64,000 bases of DNA from Pleurocapsa sp. CCALA 161 (GTDB lineage: Bacteria > Cyanobacteriota > Cyanobacteriia > Cyanobacteriales > Xenococcaceae). A program made the translations under genes and the position numbers. Within the stretch, counting starts at the first letter, position 1. Every line of letters starts with the position of its first letter. This document shows, in pieces, positions 26,373 to 34,979 of this stretch. Location of the stretch: NCBI RefSeq assembly GCF_003003995.1, contig NZ_PVWF01000001.1, forward strand, positions 62,001-126,000, written 5' to 3'. The notes under the pieces are model-generated. The model was not told the origin of the DNA. It searched no databases and saw only the letters and a program-made list of their open reading frames with translations.

Positions 26373-28544
26373 TTACTGAATTAGTTCGGGTAAGGTGAAA
26401 TAAAAAGTACTGCCGTTCTCTAAACCACTTTCAGCCCAAATTTGCCCGCCATGTCCTTCAACTATCTGGCGACAAATAGCCAAGCCTAAACCAGTACCCC
26501 CTTTCTTACGAGAATCAGAAGAATCTACCTGTTGAAACCTCTCGAAGATTGTTTCTAGACGATCTTGGGGAATACCCTGTCCTCGATCCTGAACAGCAAA
26601 AGTAATGTAGGAGATTGATTGATTTTGGCGATGAGGCAAAGCCTCTGCTAGATGCGAAGCGCGAAAAAGCGTTGGCGGGGTTTCCCCGCTTGAGCTTATT
26701 GAGCAAGAAGCGGTATCTTTGAGGACGCGATCGCGATTTTTCTGAGGACTTGCAAAGAGCATTACAGTACTTTTAGGCGGAGAAAACTTGATTGCATTGC
26801 TGACCAAATTAGTCAGAGTTTGCACTATGTAATCTCGATCTGCCCACACAATCAGATCGTTGGGTTTAAACGATAGCTGAATCCCCTGTTCTTGAGCTAA
26901 GTTTTTCATGGCTTGAACAGCTTCGACCATCAATTCTTTAGTTTGACAGGCTTGTTTGTTCATGTTGATTTTGCCTGACTGAATTCTTTGGAGATCGAGA
27001 ACATTATTGACTAGATGTACTAGTCGCTCAGTTTGTTCGTCGGCAATTTTCAGCATCCGCTTTCCTTGATGAGAAAGACTACCTAGTTTGCCCGTGGCTA
27101 AAATTTTTAGCGAACTATGTATGGAAGTTAAAGGCGTTCGCAGTTCGTGGCTAACAACAGAAAGAAATTCGTCTTTCATCCGTTCGATCGCTTTGCGATC
27201 GCTAATATCACTACTCAAAGCAAAAAAACCTTGAATTGTATTCTGTGATTGAAGATGAGGAATATAAGTAACGCTGAGAGAATGTACACATCCATCCTGC
27301 AAGACTAAATCTCGCTCGTAGGTAACGGTTTCACCCTTAAGTGCTGTGGCTACGTACTGGCTAATTTGTTGGTATTCGTCTTTGCCATGAACTTGGGCAA
27401 GATGGCGATCGCTCATCTCTTCGGGAGATAGTCCCAACCAAGTTTGATAAGCCTGATTGTTAAAGCGATAATGCTGTTGGCAATCTACATAGGCAATCAA
27501 TACAGGTAAACCATTGGCAATTAAGCGTAGTTGCTCTTCACTGTGACGTAGTGCTGTTTCTGCTTTGGTGCGTTCACGGAGTGCGGCTTGTCGTTCGCTA
27601 ATTTCCTGCCTCAATTTAGCGGTACGTTCAGCAACTATACCTTCCAAATTTTCTAGCAATTCCCCTTGAAATAGAGCAATGCCAATTTGATCGGCTAATT
27701 GTTGCATTAGTTCCTGTTCAAACTCAGTCCACTCTCTCGGTGCTTGACATTGATGGGCAATTAATAAGCCCCAGAGATGTTCGCCCTTGCTTGAAGACTT
27801 AGTATTTTGGAGGATCGGCACAACCAGCTTGCTTTTTATTTGCCACTCCTTCATAAACTCAATGAGGCATTCGGCTAATCCCGCATCAGGTGCATGAACA
27901 TTAGCGATCGCTCTGATTCTTCCCTGAGTATATAGCTGGCGATAATCTGCGGGAAATACTTCTTCAGGAAACTCTACGCCTAAAATTGGCTTGAAGTCTG
28001 GTAATACAGCTTCTTTAATCGGCATCCCTGTACCATTACTAAATACCTGATAAATTAAGACGCGATCGGCTTGTAAGATTCTTTGTACTTCGCTTACGGC
28101 AGTTTGAAGAATTTCTGGTAGCTGTAAAGATTGACGAATTTTGAGGGTAACTTCAGCAAATAGTTCTACCCGTTGGTGATGGAGATTTAGTTCTGTTGCT
28201 TCTTGCTGTATAGAATCTGTAATGTCTCTAAAAACTAGTAAGTTATGGTGGGGGAGGAAATCTTTAACCAGGCTATATTCAGCCACCTTAGTTTTTCCCT
28301 GTGGTTGTTTGAGCTGAATTTTGGCTCGCTTTTGTACCTGTTGACTATCTATAGATGACAGCAAGAAATCACCGATTAATTTACCAATCAGCTTTTTTTT
28401 TGTTGCGCCAAATAACTTACAAGCAGCAGGATTGAGTTCTACTATGTGATCTTGGCGATCAAGAATGGCGATCGCTTCTGAAGAATGTTTATATACTGCT
28501 TCTAAGAATAACTTTTTGGTTGGAGATTTTTTTGCTCCCGCCAT
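26373..28544 (-). CDS. sensor histidine kinase: PAS - GAF - PAS - HisKA - HATPase
   Basis: A 723-residue cytoplasmic kinase without membrane helices. PAS1 is ~14-110; the GAF is ~130-295 with phytochrome-like segments (YRQLYTQGRIRAIANVH, KLVVPIL, LWGLLIAHQC) and a cysteine, Cys226, at the position where bilin-binding GAF domains carry their chromophore Cys, but followed by Leu instead of His. A coiled coil is ~300-335 and PAS2 ~338-450. HisKA has His466 (SVVSHELRTPL). The HATPase has Asn583 (VSNAIKFS), G1 DRGQG 653-657 and G2 GGTGLGL. Residues ~601-643 form an unusual insertion encoded by palindromic repeat DNA. Its partner receivers lie directly downstream. Confidence 0.92.
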   Translation of the reverse strand: MAGAKKSPTKKLFLEAVYKHSSEAIAILDRQDHIVELNPAACKLFGATKKKLIGKLIGDFLLSSIDSQQVQKRAKIQLKQPQGKTKVAEYSLVKDFLPHHNLLVFRDITDSIQQEATELNLHHQRVELFAEVTLKIRQSLQLPEILQTAVSEVQRILQADRVLIYQVFSNGTGMPIKEAVLPDFKPILGVEFPEEVFPADYRQLYTQGRIRAIANVHAPDAGLAECLIEFMKEWQIKSKLVVPILQNTKSSSKGEHLWGLLIAHQCQAPREWTEFEQELMQQLADQIGIALFQGELLENLEGIVAERTAKLRQEISERQAALRERTKAETALRHSEEQLRLIANGLPVLIAYVDCQQHYRFNNQAYQTWLGLSPEEMSDRHLAQVHGKDEYQQISQYVATALKGETVTYERDLVLQDGCVHSLSVTYIPHLQSQNTIQGFFALSSDISDRKAIERMKDEFLSVVSHELRTPLTSIHSSLKILATGKLGSLSHQGKRMLKIADEQTERLVHLVNNVLDLQRIQSGKINMNKQACQTKELMVEAVQAMKNLAQEQGIQLSFKPNDLIVWADRDYIVQTLTNLVSNAIKFSPPKSTVMLFASPQKNRDRVLKDTASCSISSSGETPPTLFRASHLAEALPHRQNQSISYITFAVQDRGQGIPQDRLETIFERFQQVDSSDSRKKGGTGLGLAICRQIVEGHGGQIWAESGLENGSTFYFTLPELIQ
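26616..26744. repeat. repeat-like, palindrome-bearing segment inserted in frame in the kinase ATPase domain
   Basis: This stretch encodes kinase residues ~601-643, where the ATP-binding domain normally has a short turn between two strands. It contains two near-ideal hairpins, GAGGC-AAA-GCCTC (26633-26645) and GCGGGG-TTT-CCCCGC (26675-26689), and GCGAAGCGCG-type sequence, so it looks like a small repeat that entered without breaking the frame. Confidence 0.6.
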
Positions 28545-29040
28545 GATTAAATTTGTAATTATTTTTATATAATTATTTTTATTAAATAAGTTTAACTTGA
28601 ATTAAACTTTGTTATATCAAGGCGACACTAAAATTAACTAACTATATTAAATAATGTCTCGCACCAAAGATTACCGTTTGCAGCTATAAGCTTTTTTGAT
28701 AACAGTTTCTTGTCAAAGAGATAGAAGCTTGCTCAATAGCATTATAGTTAAGTAATATCATTTTTTTGGTATTAATCGCATTAAAGACAAAGACCACTCC
28801 TTGAATTCGATAGCTATCTTTAATTCGACTTCTGCTTCTATGATATTGTTGGTTGTTACTTGATATTTTCTTTACCTTTGCATATACGGAAGAGATAAGC
28901 TTTTGCCTTAAGCACCAAGCTTATCTCAATCTCATTAAGCTCCAGATAGTTGAATCGTTAATTTAGAAATATCAACTTATTGGATCTAGTTATTCTATTG
29001 CCTCAAAGGTTGTCACTTCAGAAATCGAAGTTTTTCCTAA
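28545..29040. other. 496-bp intergenic region ahead of the kinase gene
   Basis: AT-rich sequence between the 173-residue gene and the histidine kinase gene, both on the minus strand. It should carry the kinase promoter and any terminator of the allophycocyanin unit. I see no credible coding frame, structured RNA or long repeat. Confidence 0.4.
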
Positions 29041-29562
29041 TTAGTTGTGATTATGTTTGGGTTCATAAAACACGGTTTCTATTGGTTGAGAATAAGCCAA
29101 CGCTTTAGTCCGAGTCTTGGGCTGTTCGTACAGTTGCGTCGAGTTATTGTTACCGTATCCAAACATTTCCTGAGCCTTTGACGGCTTAGAAGCCTGATAT
29201 AAACTGTACTTTTGGGTTTGATAAGTAGTTTGATACAGTGTATTTTCAACACCATTAATCCTTGTCAAATCAGGTTGCTCAATTCCCTGAGACGGACGAT
29301 AAAAGTAATCTCCAAAGGGTTGCTTTTGTTTGAGATAGGGTTGAGACTCAGCTTGAGGTATTCTATATTGTAGCCAGGGAAAAGGTTGAGGCTGTGAATT
29401 TATTGGCTGCTGATACACTAACTGCGGATTTTCATCTGCTAACATCAGATTCCACTGCCAGTTTTTGAACATTTTGCCGATAAAGGTGTTAGATAAGTCA
29501 ATAAATCGGGCAATTGCTGCCCACCAGGGATATCGCTCCTGGGTTTTATTAGAAGCGTACAT
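29041..29562 (-). CDS. hypothetical soluble protein with CP43/IsiA-like N-terminal signature
   Basis: A 173-residue protein, 83 bp downstream of the apcB3-like gene on the same strand. Residues 11-29 read YPWWAAIARFIDLSNTFIG, matching the conserved cytoplasmic N-terminus of the CP43/IsiA/Pcb family (Y-x-WWAGNAR-[FL]-x-N-L-S-G) at most of the defining positions. No transmembrane helix follows. The rest (about 45-173) is hydrophilic and rich in Gln, Tyr, Pro and Asn. Low-light allophycocyanin clusters elsewhere carry a CP43-like isiX gene here, so this may be a remnant of one, or a recruited docking or linker protein. The function is unknown. Confidence 0.7.
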   Translation of the reverse strand: MYASNKTQERYPWWAAIARFIDLSNTFIGKMFKNWQWNLMLADENPQLVYQQPINSQPQPFPWLQYRIPQAESQPYLKQKQPFGDYFYRPSQGIEQPDLTRINGVENTLYQTTYQTQKYSLYQASKPSKAQEMFGYGNNNSTQLYEQPKTRTKALAYSQPIETVFYEPKHNHN

Positions 29563-29645
29563 AGTAATAGTTTGACTTTAGCAGTAATTTTTCAAGTAGG
29601 CTCACCCGTAACTGAGGGTAGGCTTTAAAAGTAAGTTTTCAAGAC

Positions 29646-30131
29646 CTATTTCAGACCATTAATTATATGATCGAGATAGACATCCATTTCTTGTCCCGCT
29701 TCAGTCCCCACCCGTTGAGTTACTACTTCTTTCATAGCCTGGAGAGCCTGAATTATCGGCTCAATAGGAACTCCAAGTGATGAGTAGGTGTCGTTTAAAC
29801 CATTTAGTACTCGCTCATCTAGAATCGAGGTATCAGCTGCCAGCATCGCATAAGTGGCGTAACGCAAAAAGTAAGTTAAATCCCGTAGACAAGCTGCATA
29901 GCGTCTTGTGGGGTACATATTGCCCCCAGGGAGTGTAATATCTCCATATAGCAGGCTTTTTTCAACTGTTTGACTAATAATACTGGCAGCACTAGATCCG
30001 ATTTTATTAGCTGCATTGACCCGTAAATTACCAGTTTGAAAGTATTTTTTGAGCTGGTCTAGTCGGTTACCCTCAAGATATTGACCTTTCTCATCAGCAG
30101 GGTTAATAAGGGAAGTAATTGTGTCTTGCAT
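29646..30131 (-). CDS. apcB3: allophycocyanin beta-subunit paralogue (ApcB3-like)
   Basis: A 161-residue phycobiliprotein closest to ApcB by eye (start [10 protein letters not shown], core [20 protein letters not shown]). The bilin-attachment Cys81 is in [17 protein letters not shown], and the methylatable Asn71 in PGGNMY is kept. It departs from standard ApcB at many positions, and the main apcAB operon is not here, so it is a paralogue. The gene is 135 bp downstream of an ApcD-like alpha subunit, the arrangement of the apcD4-apcB3 low-light pair. The two would form alpha-beta units with a red-shifted bilin. The assignment to the ApcB3 subfamily is by recall and context, not by a tree. Confidence 0.8.
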   Translation of the reverse strand: MQDTITSLINPADEKGQYLEGNRLDQLKKYFQTGNLRVNAANKIGSSAASIISQTVEKSLLYGDITLPGGNMYPTRRYAACLRDLTYFLRYATYAMLAADTSILDERVLNGLNDTYSSLGVPIEPIIQALQAMKEVVTQRVGTEAGQEMDVYLDHIINGLK

Positions 30132-30266
30132 GAGTGTTTATTATTTTAATTACGAAGTTAGGTACAGAAAAAATGCGCTCTTGTATGCTTTAACTTGTCT
30201 CTCCTCAGAGCCTAGATTTTTTACGCTTAAACCAAGTCCTCAAGAGGTTTAAAAGAGATACATCTC

Positions 30267-30740
30267 CTAAAAGGCACGTATGAGCTGATCGAAATAAGGA
30301 CCAGCTAAGGCAGCTTCCTCTGAAGTTAATAGACCCATCGCAACTGACTTTAAGCAGCGCATTGCTAACTTCAGATTAGCTAGGGGAACTTGTAGAGAGG
30401 TATACATATCGCGCATCCCATCTAGTCCAATGTCTTCTAAGGGCTTAGAATTACCAGCCAGAACGCAATAACTGACTAGGCGAATGTACCATCCTTGATC
30501 TCGTTGGCAAAGGGCTGTTTTTTGTGAATCGCCGCTGTTGCTAGGAGTATTAGAACACTGAGACCAGAACTGCTTACTGCCTTGGTCGACAATTTTCTGT
30601 TCGTTAGCTGCCAGTTTTTGGGCAGCACTAATACGTACACCACCTTTGTTGAAAAAATCTTGAAGCTGAGTTAGCTCGGCGCTACTCAAAAATCGATCGG
30701 ACATATCTGATTGAGCAATTACTTTAGCTACAATACTCAT
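30267..30740 (-). CDS. apcD4: allophycocyanin-B alpha-type subunit (ApcD4-like)
   Basis: A 157-residue ApcD-type alpha subunit: MSIVAKVIAQSD at the start, ENEQKIVDQ-like helix (NEQKIVDQGSKQFW), bilin Cys78 in KTALCQRDQGWYIRLVSYC, and GPYFDQLIRAF at the end. Extra aromatic and polar changes around the bilin (Trp59, Gln79, Gln82) set it apart from ordinary ApcD. ATG 30740 is chosen because AGAGG precedes it at a proper distance and it fits the family; the frame extends 14 codons further upstream. ApcD4/ApcB3 proteins are known to make far-red-absorbing allophycocyanin in other strains. Confidence 0.8.
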   Translation of the reverse strand: MSIVAKVIAQSDMSDRFLSSAELTQLQDFFNKGGVRISAAQKLAANEQKIVDQGSKQFWSQCSNTPSNSGDSQKTALCQRDQGWYIRLVSYCVLAGNSKPLEDIGLDGMRDMYTSLQVPLANLKLAMRCLKSVAMGLLTSEEAALAGPYFDQLIRAF

Positions 30741-31326
30741 TGATGAATTTTCCTCTAAATTGATACTACTTTCTCTGGGCAAATTTTCATTTGAAAACTT
30801 ACCTCCAAACCGAAATAAATTTTTAAAATAAACTCTAAAAATTTATCGATCTACTAAACAAACAAGGATTAAAAATGATTCGGAAAAATGTTTCTATTAA
30901 TAATCACTTTTTTGTTTAAATTGGTGCTTTTTTAAAGCCGTTTTATAAAATTTAAACGTTTTCTTTTCTATGTTTAGAATATCATATCTAAATTCTTATT
31001 TAATAAAGGTTAACATATATTTTGGGGATTTAAAAAACTATAAAACTTGCTATTTTTCTGTGTTTTCAGCATTTTTATCGAATTAATGCTTTTGCTCAAA
31101 GTTATTGATACTTAATAAATAAAATGCTTAAAGTTAAATAAACTAAACATTTTTTGAGTTAGTTTTTTACCAAATCATAGATTTTTATCAATTATTTTAT
31201 ATAAGATTAAGAAATGAAATTACCTCAGTCATTGGTAGGGGTATTTCATTCTAAAGAGAGACAAAATATGGTTATTTCAAGCAGCTATATGTCAAAAGTT
31301 TTAAGGGCAATTAAACAGCATTTGAG
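30741..31326. promoter_or_regulatory. long AT-rich leader/promoter region of the apcD4-apcB3 unit
   Basis: A 586-bp region with very high A+T and runs such as TTTAAAGCC and TTTTTTGTTTAAATTGG. It separates the allophycocyanin pair from the pcyA remnant. No coding frame is credible. A promoter for the minus-strand pair must be here, but no element can be assigned confidently. Confidence 0.4.
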
Positions 31327-31608
31327 TTACATAACGATCTGTCCAAGCCTTACCCATATAAAATTAATTTGGGGTAGATTAGCCAGACCTTGACTGTAAG
31401 CAGGAGCTAGAGTGCGATCGCGATTGACAGGAGACAGATCGACAATTGCTGCTGCGATACCAGACTGGCTTCCCACCAAATCTACGCCAAATATAGGTAG
31501 GTCGTAGTTAGTGCGGGGGAACATGACACAGTGCAGAATATCCAGGCGATCGCCTACTTGAGCTAACTCTAAATAGAGAAGACTTAAATTGAGTAACCAT
31601 TGGCTCTG
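31327..31608 (-). pseudogene. pcyA: pcyA (phycocyanobilin:ferredoxin oxidoreductase) internal fragment, decayed
   Basis: An open stretch of ~93 codons matching the middle of PcyA: LELAQVGDRLDILHCVMF, then PRTNYDLPIFGVDLVG and AAAIVDLSPVNRDRTL. The equivalents of the catalytic Glu76, His88 and Asp105 of the Synechocystis enzyme are all present and correctly spaced. A full PcyA has ~240-250 residues; here the N-terminal ~65 and C-terminal ~95 are missing, an in-frame TAA lies directly upstream, and homology ends at about NFIWVRLGQIV before a stop. It makes phycocyanobilin when intact, so its remains inside a phycobilisome locus suggest a former pigment-synthesis gene or a duplicate that was lost. 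Confidence 0.8.
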
Positions 31609-31670
31609 TTATATTTTAAAATTTAAGCAAAATTCAAACAAAATTCAAAGTTAATTTAAAACCATCAATC

Positions 31671-31698
31671 GTAGGAGCTTTATCGAGCAAGCCCCTAC
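31671..31698 (-). terminator. possible hairpin terminator downstream of cpcD
   Basis: Ten-base arms (GTAGGAGCTT at 31671-31680 and AAGCCCCTAC at 31689-31698) pair with a single mismatch around an 8-nt loop, about 37 bp after the cpcD stop. No T-run follows on the minus strand, so it may be a processing or stability hairpin instead. Confidence 0.35.
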
Positions 31699-31734
31699 AG
31701 CTAAATGACTTAAAATTATTTTGGACGAGCAAAA

Positions 31735-32064
31735 TCAATTTTGATGATCTTTAGCAGCTGGTTTTTTTGGGTGTCTAGTAGCTTCAGTTTCTTCAAGTGC
31801 TTCAGTATTATCCTTTTGTTCCTGCTGCTTCAAAGCTTCGAGAGATTGAATACTGACAATAGTTCCTCCCATTTTGCCAATACGCTGCATCTCTTCGTTC
31901 ATCCGACTATAAGGAACAGATACAAAGGCGCTGCTACTGCTGCGAAAAGCATAGTCATTGCTATCATTGGCTTGATTTTGCTTCAATCCCGTAACTTCAT
32001 ACACAAAAATACGATTGTTTGATGAAGAACTCGATCGCCCGCTAATTACTGATTTTCCTAACAT
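31735..32064 (-). CDS. cpcD: phycobilisome rod-capping linker CpcD, with C-terminal extension
   Basis: A small linker that caps the outer end of phycocyanin rods. Residues ~15-75 form the CpcD domain (RIFVYEVTGL, then VSVPYSRMNEEMQRIGKMGG and IVSIQSL). Total length is 109 residues against about 80-90 usually: a charged tail of ~30 residues (QQEQKDNTEALEETEATRHP onward) follows the domain. It is the last gene of the cpc operon, 13 bp after cpcC2. Confidence 0.93.
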   Translation of the reverse strand: MLGKSVISGRSSSSSNNRIFVYEVTGLKQNQANDSNDYAFRSSSSAFVSVPYSRMNEEMQRIGKMGGTIVSIQSLEALKQQEQKDNTEALEETEATRHPKKPAAKDHQN

Positions 32065-32077
32065 CTTTTTAAGTCCT

Positions 32078-32938
32078 TTAAGCTAAGGTAACGCTGGCAA
32101 CCTTTCCACCCATTTTGTTAATTTTTTTCAACGTGGGGGTAAGTTTATCGTAGGGTACTAAAATGGCTCGACTAACTCGACGCACCTTGGGATATCTAGG
32201 CAAATTCATTGCTGATATTTCAATGCGATAAATACGATTATCTTGATTTGCAGTTCTGAATGCTTTGTTGGGTGCGTTTCCTTGACTAGATTCTTGATAA
32301 CCCCAGCCAGTTCCTCCACCTGAAGGTGCGATCACCGCAGAAGAAGCATTTTGCGCCAAGTCTTTAGCTAAGCGGGATGTTTTTCCTGCAATCTGAGAGC
32401 GATCGCTATTGGCATAACCCCGATATAGTTGGAACATACGGGTGAAACCCACCATTTTCTGTGCTGGTTGAGTTGCAAAACCGATGTAATAGGGAACTAT
32501 ATTGTCACCAAAGTTGGCTTCATATTCTGCCGAGTCGATATAGTCGTCGATATCTGCCTCATAACCCTTATTTTGATAAAGATCGAGGTGATAAATCACT
32601 TCAGACTCGTCATAAGCTGCTCGCCCTAGCAAATGCTTGAGATTTAACTCAATTACTCTAGTTTGAAAATTGTCATAAAAGAACTTGGTTTTATAGAGTT
32701 CTGATTTAGCTACCGCCCGCACAAATTCTCGCACCGTCAGCGAACCATTACACAGTAAAGATTCTGTAGCGGTTAACCGCTCGGACTGCATAATATAGTC
32801 GTTGCCCAGAACCTGACGATAGACAGCATTAATTACTGTTTTGGCGTCGTCTTGAGTCCAATTGGAACGTAATTCTAAAGGTTTGCGATCGTTAAAAGCA
32901 GAAACCCCTAAACGAGAAGCTGCTGTTGTAATTGCCAC
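32078..32938 (-). CDS. cpcC2: phycocyanin-associated rod linker CpcC (second copy)
   Basis: A 286-residue linker. The N-terminal linker domain (PF00427 type, about 20-150) contains [29 protein letters not shown] and [12 protein letters not shown]; the C-terminal CpcD-type domain is ~230-286 ([27 protein letters not shown]). It joins successive phycocyanin hexamers. It is 28 bp from cpcC1. The start is GTG with CAGGAG a few bases upstream; no ATG fits the family beginning. Confidence 0.95.
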   Translation of the reverse strand: MAITTAASRLGVSAFNDRKPLELRSNWTQDDAKTVINAVYRQVLGNDYIMQSERLTATESLLCNGSLTVREFVRAVAKSELYKTKFFYDNFQTRVIELNLKHLLGRAAYDESEVIYHLDLYQNKGYEADIDDYIDSAEYEANFGDNIVPYYIGFATQPAQKMVGFTRMFQLYRGYANSDRSQIAGKTSRLAKDLAQNASSAVIAPSGGGTGWGYQESSQGNAPNKAFRTANQDNRIYRIEISAMNLPRYPKVRRVSRAILVPYDKLTPTLKKINKMGGKVASVTLA

Positions 32939-32966
32939 TTACTATTCTCCTGATTATTAATTAAAA

Positions 32967-33782
32967 CTAAGCATTGGTAATGCTGAGAATGCGACTACCC
33001 TGCTTGTTTAGCTTTTGCATAGTTGCAGAAAGTCTTTCGTAAGGAACGACATATTCCTGCATACTGCGACGTACTTGGGGTGCGCGTCCCACTGTTCCTT
33101 TAGTAACTTTTACCCGATATAATCCGCCTCGATCCGTAATGGTTGTACCAGAAAGAGAACCATTGCCTCCAGGACTACGCACGGCAGTTGCCATATTACG
33201 AGCTAAATCATAGGTTAAGCGAGGGCTACCTGTGTTACCTTGAGAGCGATCGCTATTGGCATAACCTTGATATAGTTGGAACATTCTGGTAAACCCAACA
33301 GTTTTTTGTCCTGCTTGGGTGGAAAAACCCCGATAAAAGGGAACAATATTATCGCCAAAGCTCTGCACATATTCCTCAGAATCGATATAAGAATCGATAT
33401 CTGCTTCAAAGCCCTGATTTTGATAGAGATCGAGATGTTCGATGATTTCCGATTCATCGTAGGGGGCACGACCGAGTAAGTGTTTGAAGTTCAACTCAAT
33501 CGTACGAACCTGATAGTTGTTATAAAAGAATTTTGATTTATAAAGTTCTGATTTTGCTACTGCTCTAACAAAGTCACGCACTGAGATTGAACCATCTGCG
33601 AGCAGAGATTCCGCACCGCTTAGACGTTCTGATTTCATCAAATGCTCGTTGCCTAAAACGTGTCGATACACTGCGGCGATCGCCGTGACAGCATCTTCTT
33701 TATTCCAATTGGGACGTAGTTCTACTATGTTAGTCTCGTCGAAAGCAGAAATTCCTAGGCGTGATGCTGCTGTAATTGCCAT
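32967..33782 (-). CDS. cpcC1: phycocyanin-associated rod linker CpcC (first copy)
   Basis: A 271-residue rod linker with the same two-domain structure as its neighbour: linker domain ~18-150 ([25 protein letters not shown]) and CpcD-type domain ~220-271 ([28 protein letters not shown]). The two copies share long identical stretches, showing a tandem duplication. Which copy is core-proximal cannot be decided from sequence alone. ATG start with CAGGAG upstream; 121 bp from cpcA, a gap with a small hairpin that commonly lowers linker expression relative to subunits. Confidence 0.95.
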   Translation of the reverse strand: MAITAASRLGISAFDETNIVELRPNWNKEDAVTAIAAVYRHVLGNEHLMKSERLSGAESLLADGSISVRDFVRAVAKSELYKSKFFYNNYQVRTIELNFKHLLGRAPYDESEIIEHLDLYQNQGFEADIDSYIDSEEYVQSFGDNIVPFYRGFSTQAGQKTVGFTRMFQLYQGYANSDRSQGNTGSPRLTYDLARNMATAVRSPGGNGSLSGTTITDRGGLYRVKVTKGTVGRAPQVRRSMQEYVVPYERLSATMQKLNKQGSRILSITNA

Positions 33783-33903
33783 TGGTTATACTCCTGATTT
33801 TTTTTTGATAGGTACATTAAAAAAAGTGCCTGGAATTACAGTTGACCATTAAACAAACTAGTAAAGCTCAATAGTCATCTGGGATTCCAAGCTACTAGAA
33901 AAT

Positions 33904-34392
33904 CTAGCTTAGAGCGTTAATTGCATACTCAATGTAGGAGTTAGCTTCCACAGCAGGATCGCCACTTAAACCATGATTAGCTTTAATGTATTTAAGAGCT
34001 TCTACATACCAGCTAGGAGAAAGCTCGAAAGTAGTGTTAATTTCCGCAACTCCCGCAATTAGATAATCATCCATAGGGCCCGTGCCACCAGCAACTAGAC
34101 AGTAGGTGATCATTCGTAAATAATAACCAATGTCGCGAGCGCATTTAGCTTTACCTTCAGGAGTAGAGGCATAATTTGGTCCCTGCATTTGAGTAGTGTA
34201 GGGAAACTTGGTGTAAACTGCTTGCGCTGCACCTTCAACTAGTTTGTCTGCTTGATTAGTTAATCCTTGAGCAGCTTCTAAACTTGCGTTAGCCTGGCGA
34301 AAACGACCAAAGGCAGTTTGAATTTCGCTACTACTTAAGAAACGACCTTGAGAATCAGCAGCCGATACTGCTTCGGTTATAGGAGTCTTCAT
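33904..34392 (-). CDS. cpcA: phycocyanin alpha subunit
   Basis: A 162-residue globin-like light-harvesting subunit. Phycocyanobilin attaches at Cys84 ([18 protein letters not shown]). The beginning [20 protein letters not shown] and the end [10 protein letters not shown] are those of CpcA. It pairs with CpcB encoded 68 bp upstream. No lyase genes (cpcE/F) are found in this window. Confidence 0.98.
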   Translation of the reverse strand: MKTPITEAVSAADSQGRFLSSSEIQTAFGRFRQANASLEAAQGLTNQADKLVEGAAQAVYTKFPYTTQMQGPNYASTPEGKAKCARDIGYYLRMITYCLVAGGTGPMDDYLIAGVAEINTTFELSPSWYVEALKYIKANHGLSGDPAVEANSYIEYAINALS

Positions 34393-34460
34393 GGATAAAA
34401 TACCTCTGGGAATAATGTTTTACTATGTTTAACTAAAAGATGAATTGAGGTAGGAATAAA

Positions 34461-34979
34461 TTAACCTACAGCAGAAGCAGCACGATCAAAGTAACTGGAT
34501 ACTTCTGACATTAGAGAACTACAGTCTCCTTGAGTTACACCATTCTTGTCATTAGCTAAAGCGATCGCCGCTGCCTTCATTTTGTTTACAGCTTCCGCTA
34601 CAGAACCACCAGGAACACCTAATGCTACATAAGTTTCTCTTAAACCATTTAAGCAACGATCTTCTAAAACACTGCCATCGCCAGAAAAAGTAGCATATGT
34701 AACATAGCGCAAGATAATTTCCATGTCTCTTAAACAAGCAGCCATGCGACGGTTAGTATAGGCGTTACCACCAGGGGCAATTAACTGAGGCTGTTCAGCA
34801 AACAGAACACGAGCAGCATTAGCAACAATAGCGGAAGAGTTTCCTGTGATGCGGTTTACAACATCCATTCGTTTGTTGCTATCTGCCACCATACTTTTAA
34901 GTGCATCAAACTGACCTTGATTGAGATAGTCACCTCTAGCATCAGCTTGAGAAATCACTCTGGTAAATGCGTCAAACAT
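34461..34979 (-). CDS. cpcB: phycocyanin beta subunit
   Basis: A 172-residue subunit with two bilin-attachment cysteines, Cys82 ([16 protein letters not shown]) and Cys153 (TQGDCSSLM), and the methylated Asn72 (GGNAY). The ATG at 34979 (MFDAFTRV) is the family start, with AGGAG upstream; a TTG directly before it is not used. First gene of the operon cpcB-cpcA-cpcC1-cpcC2-cpcD, which encodes a phycocyanin-only rod. Confidence 0.98.
   Translation of the reverse strand: MFDAFTRVISQADARGDYLNQGQFDALKSMVADSNKRMDVVNRITGNSSAIVANAARVLFAEQPQLIAPGGNAYTNRRMAACLRDMEIILRYVTYATFSGDGSVLEDRCLNGLRETYVALGVPGGSVAEAVNKMKAAAIALANDKNGVTQGDCSSLMSEVSSYFDRAASAVG

Noticed and set aside
26633-26689. Hairpins in the kinase gene as a transcription terminator
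   Set aside because: They are inside an uninterrupted coding frame and are not followed by a T-run; a repeat insertion explains them better.
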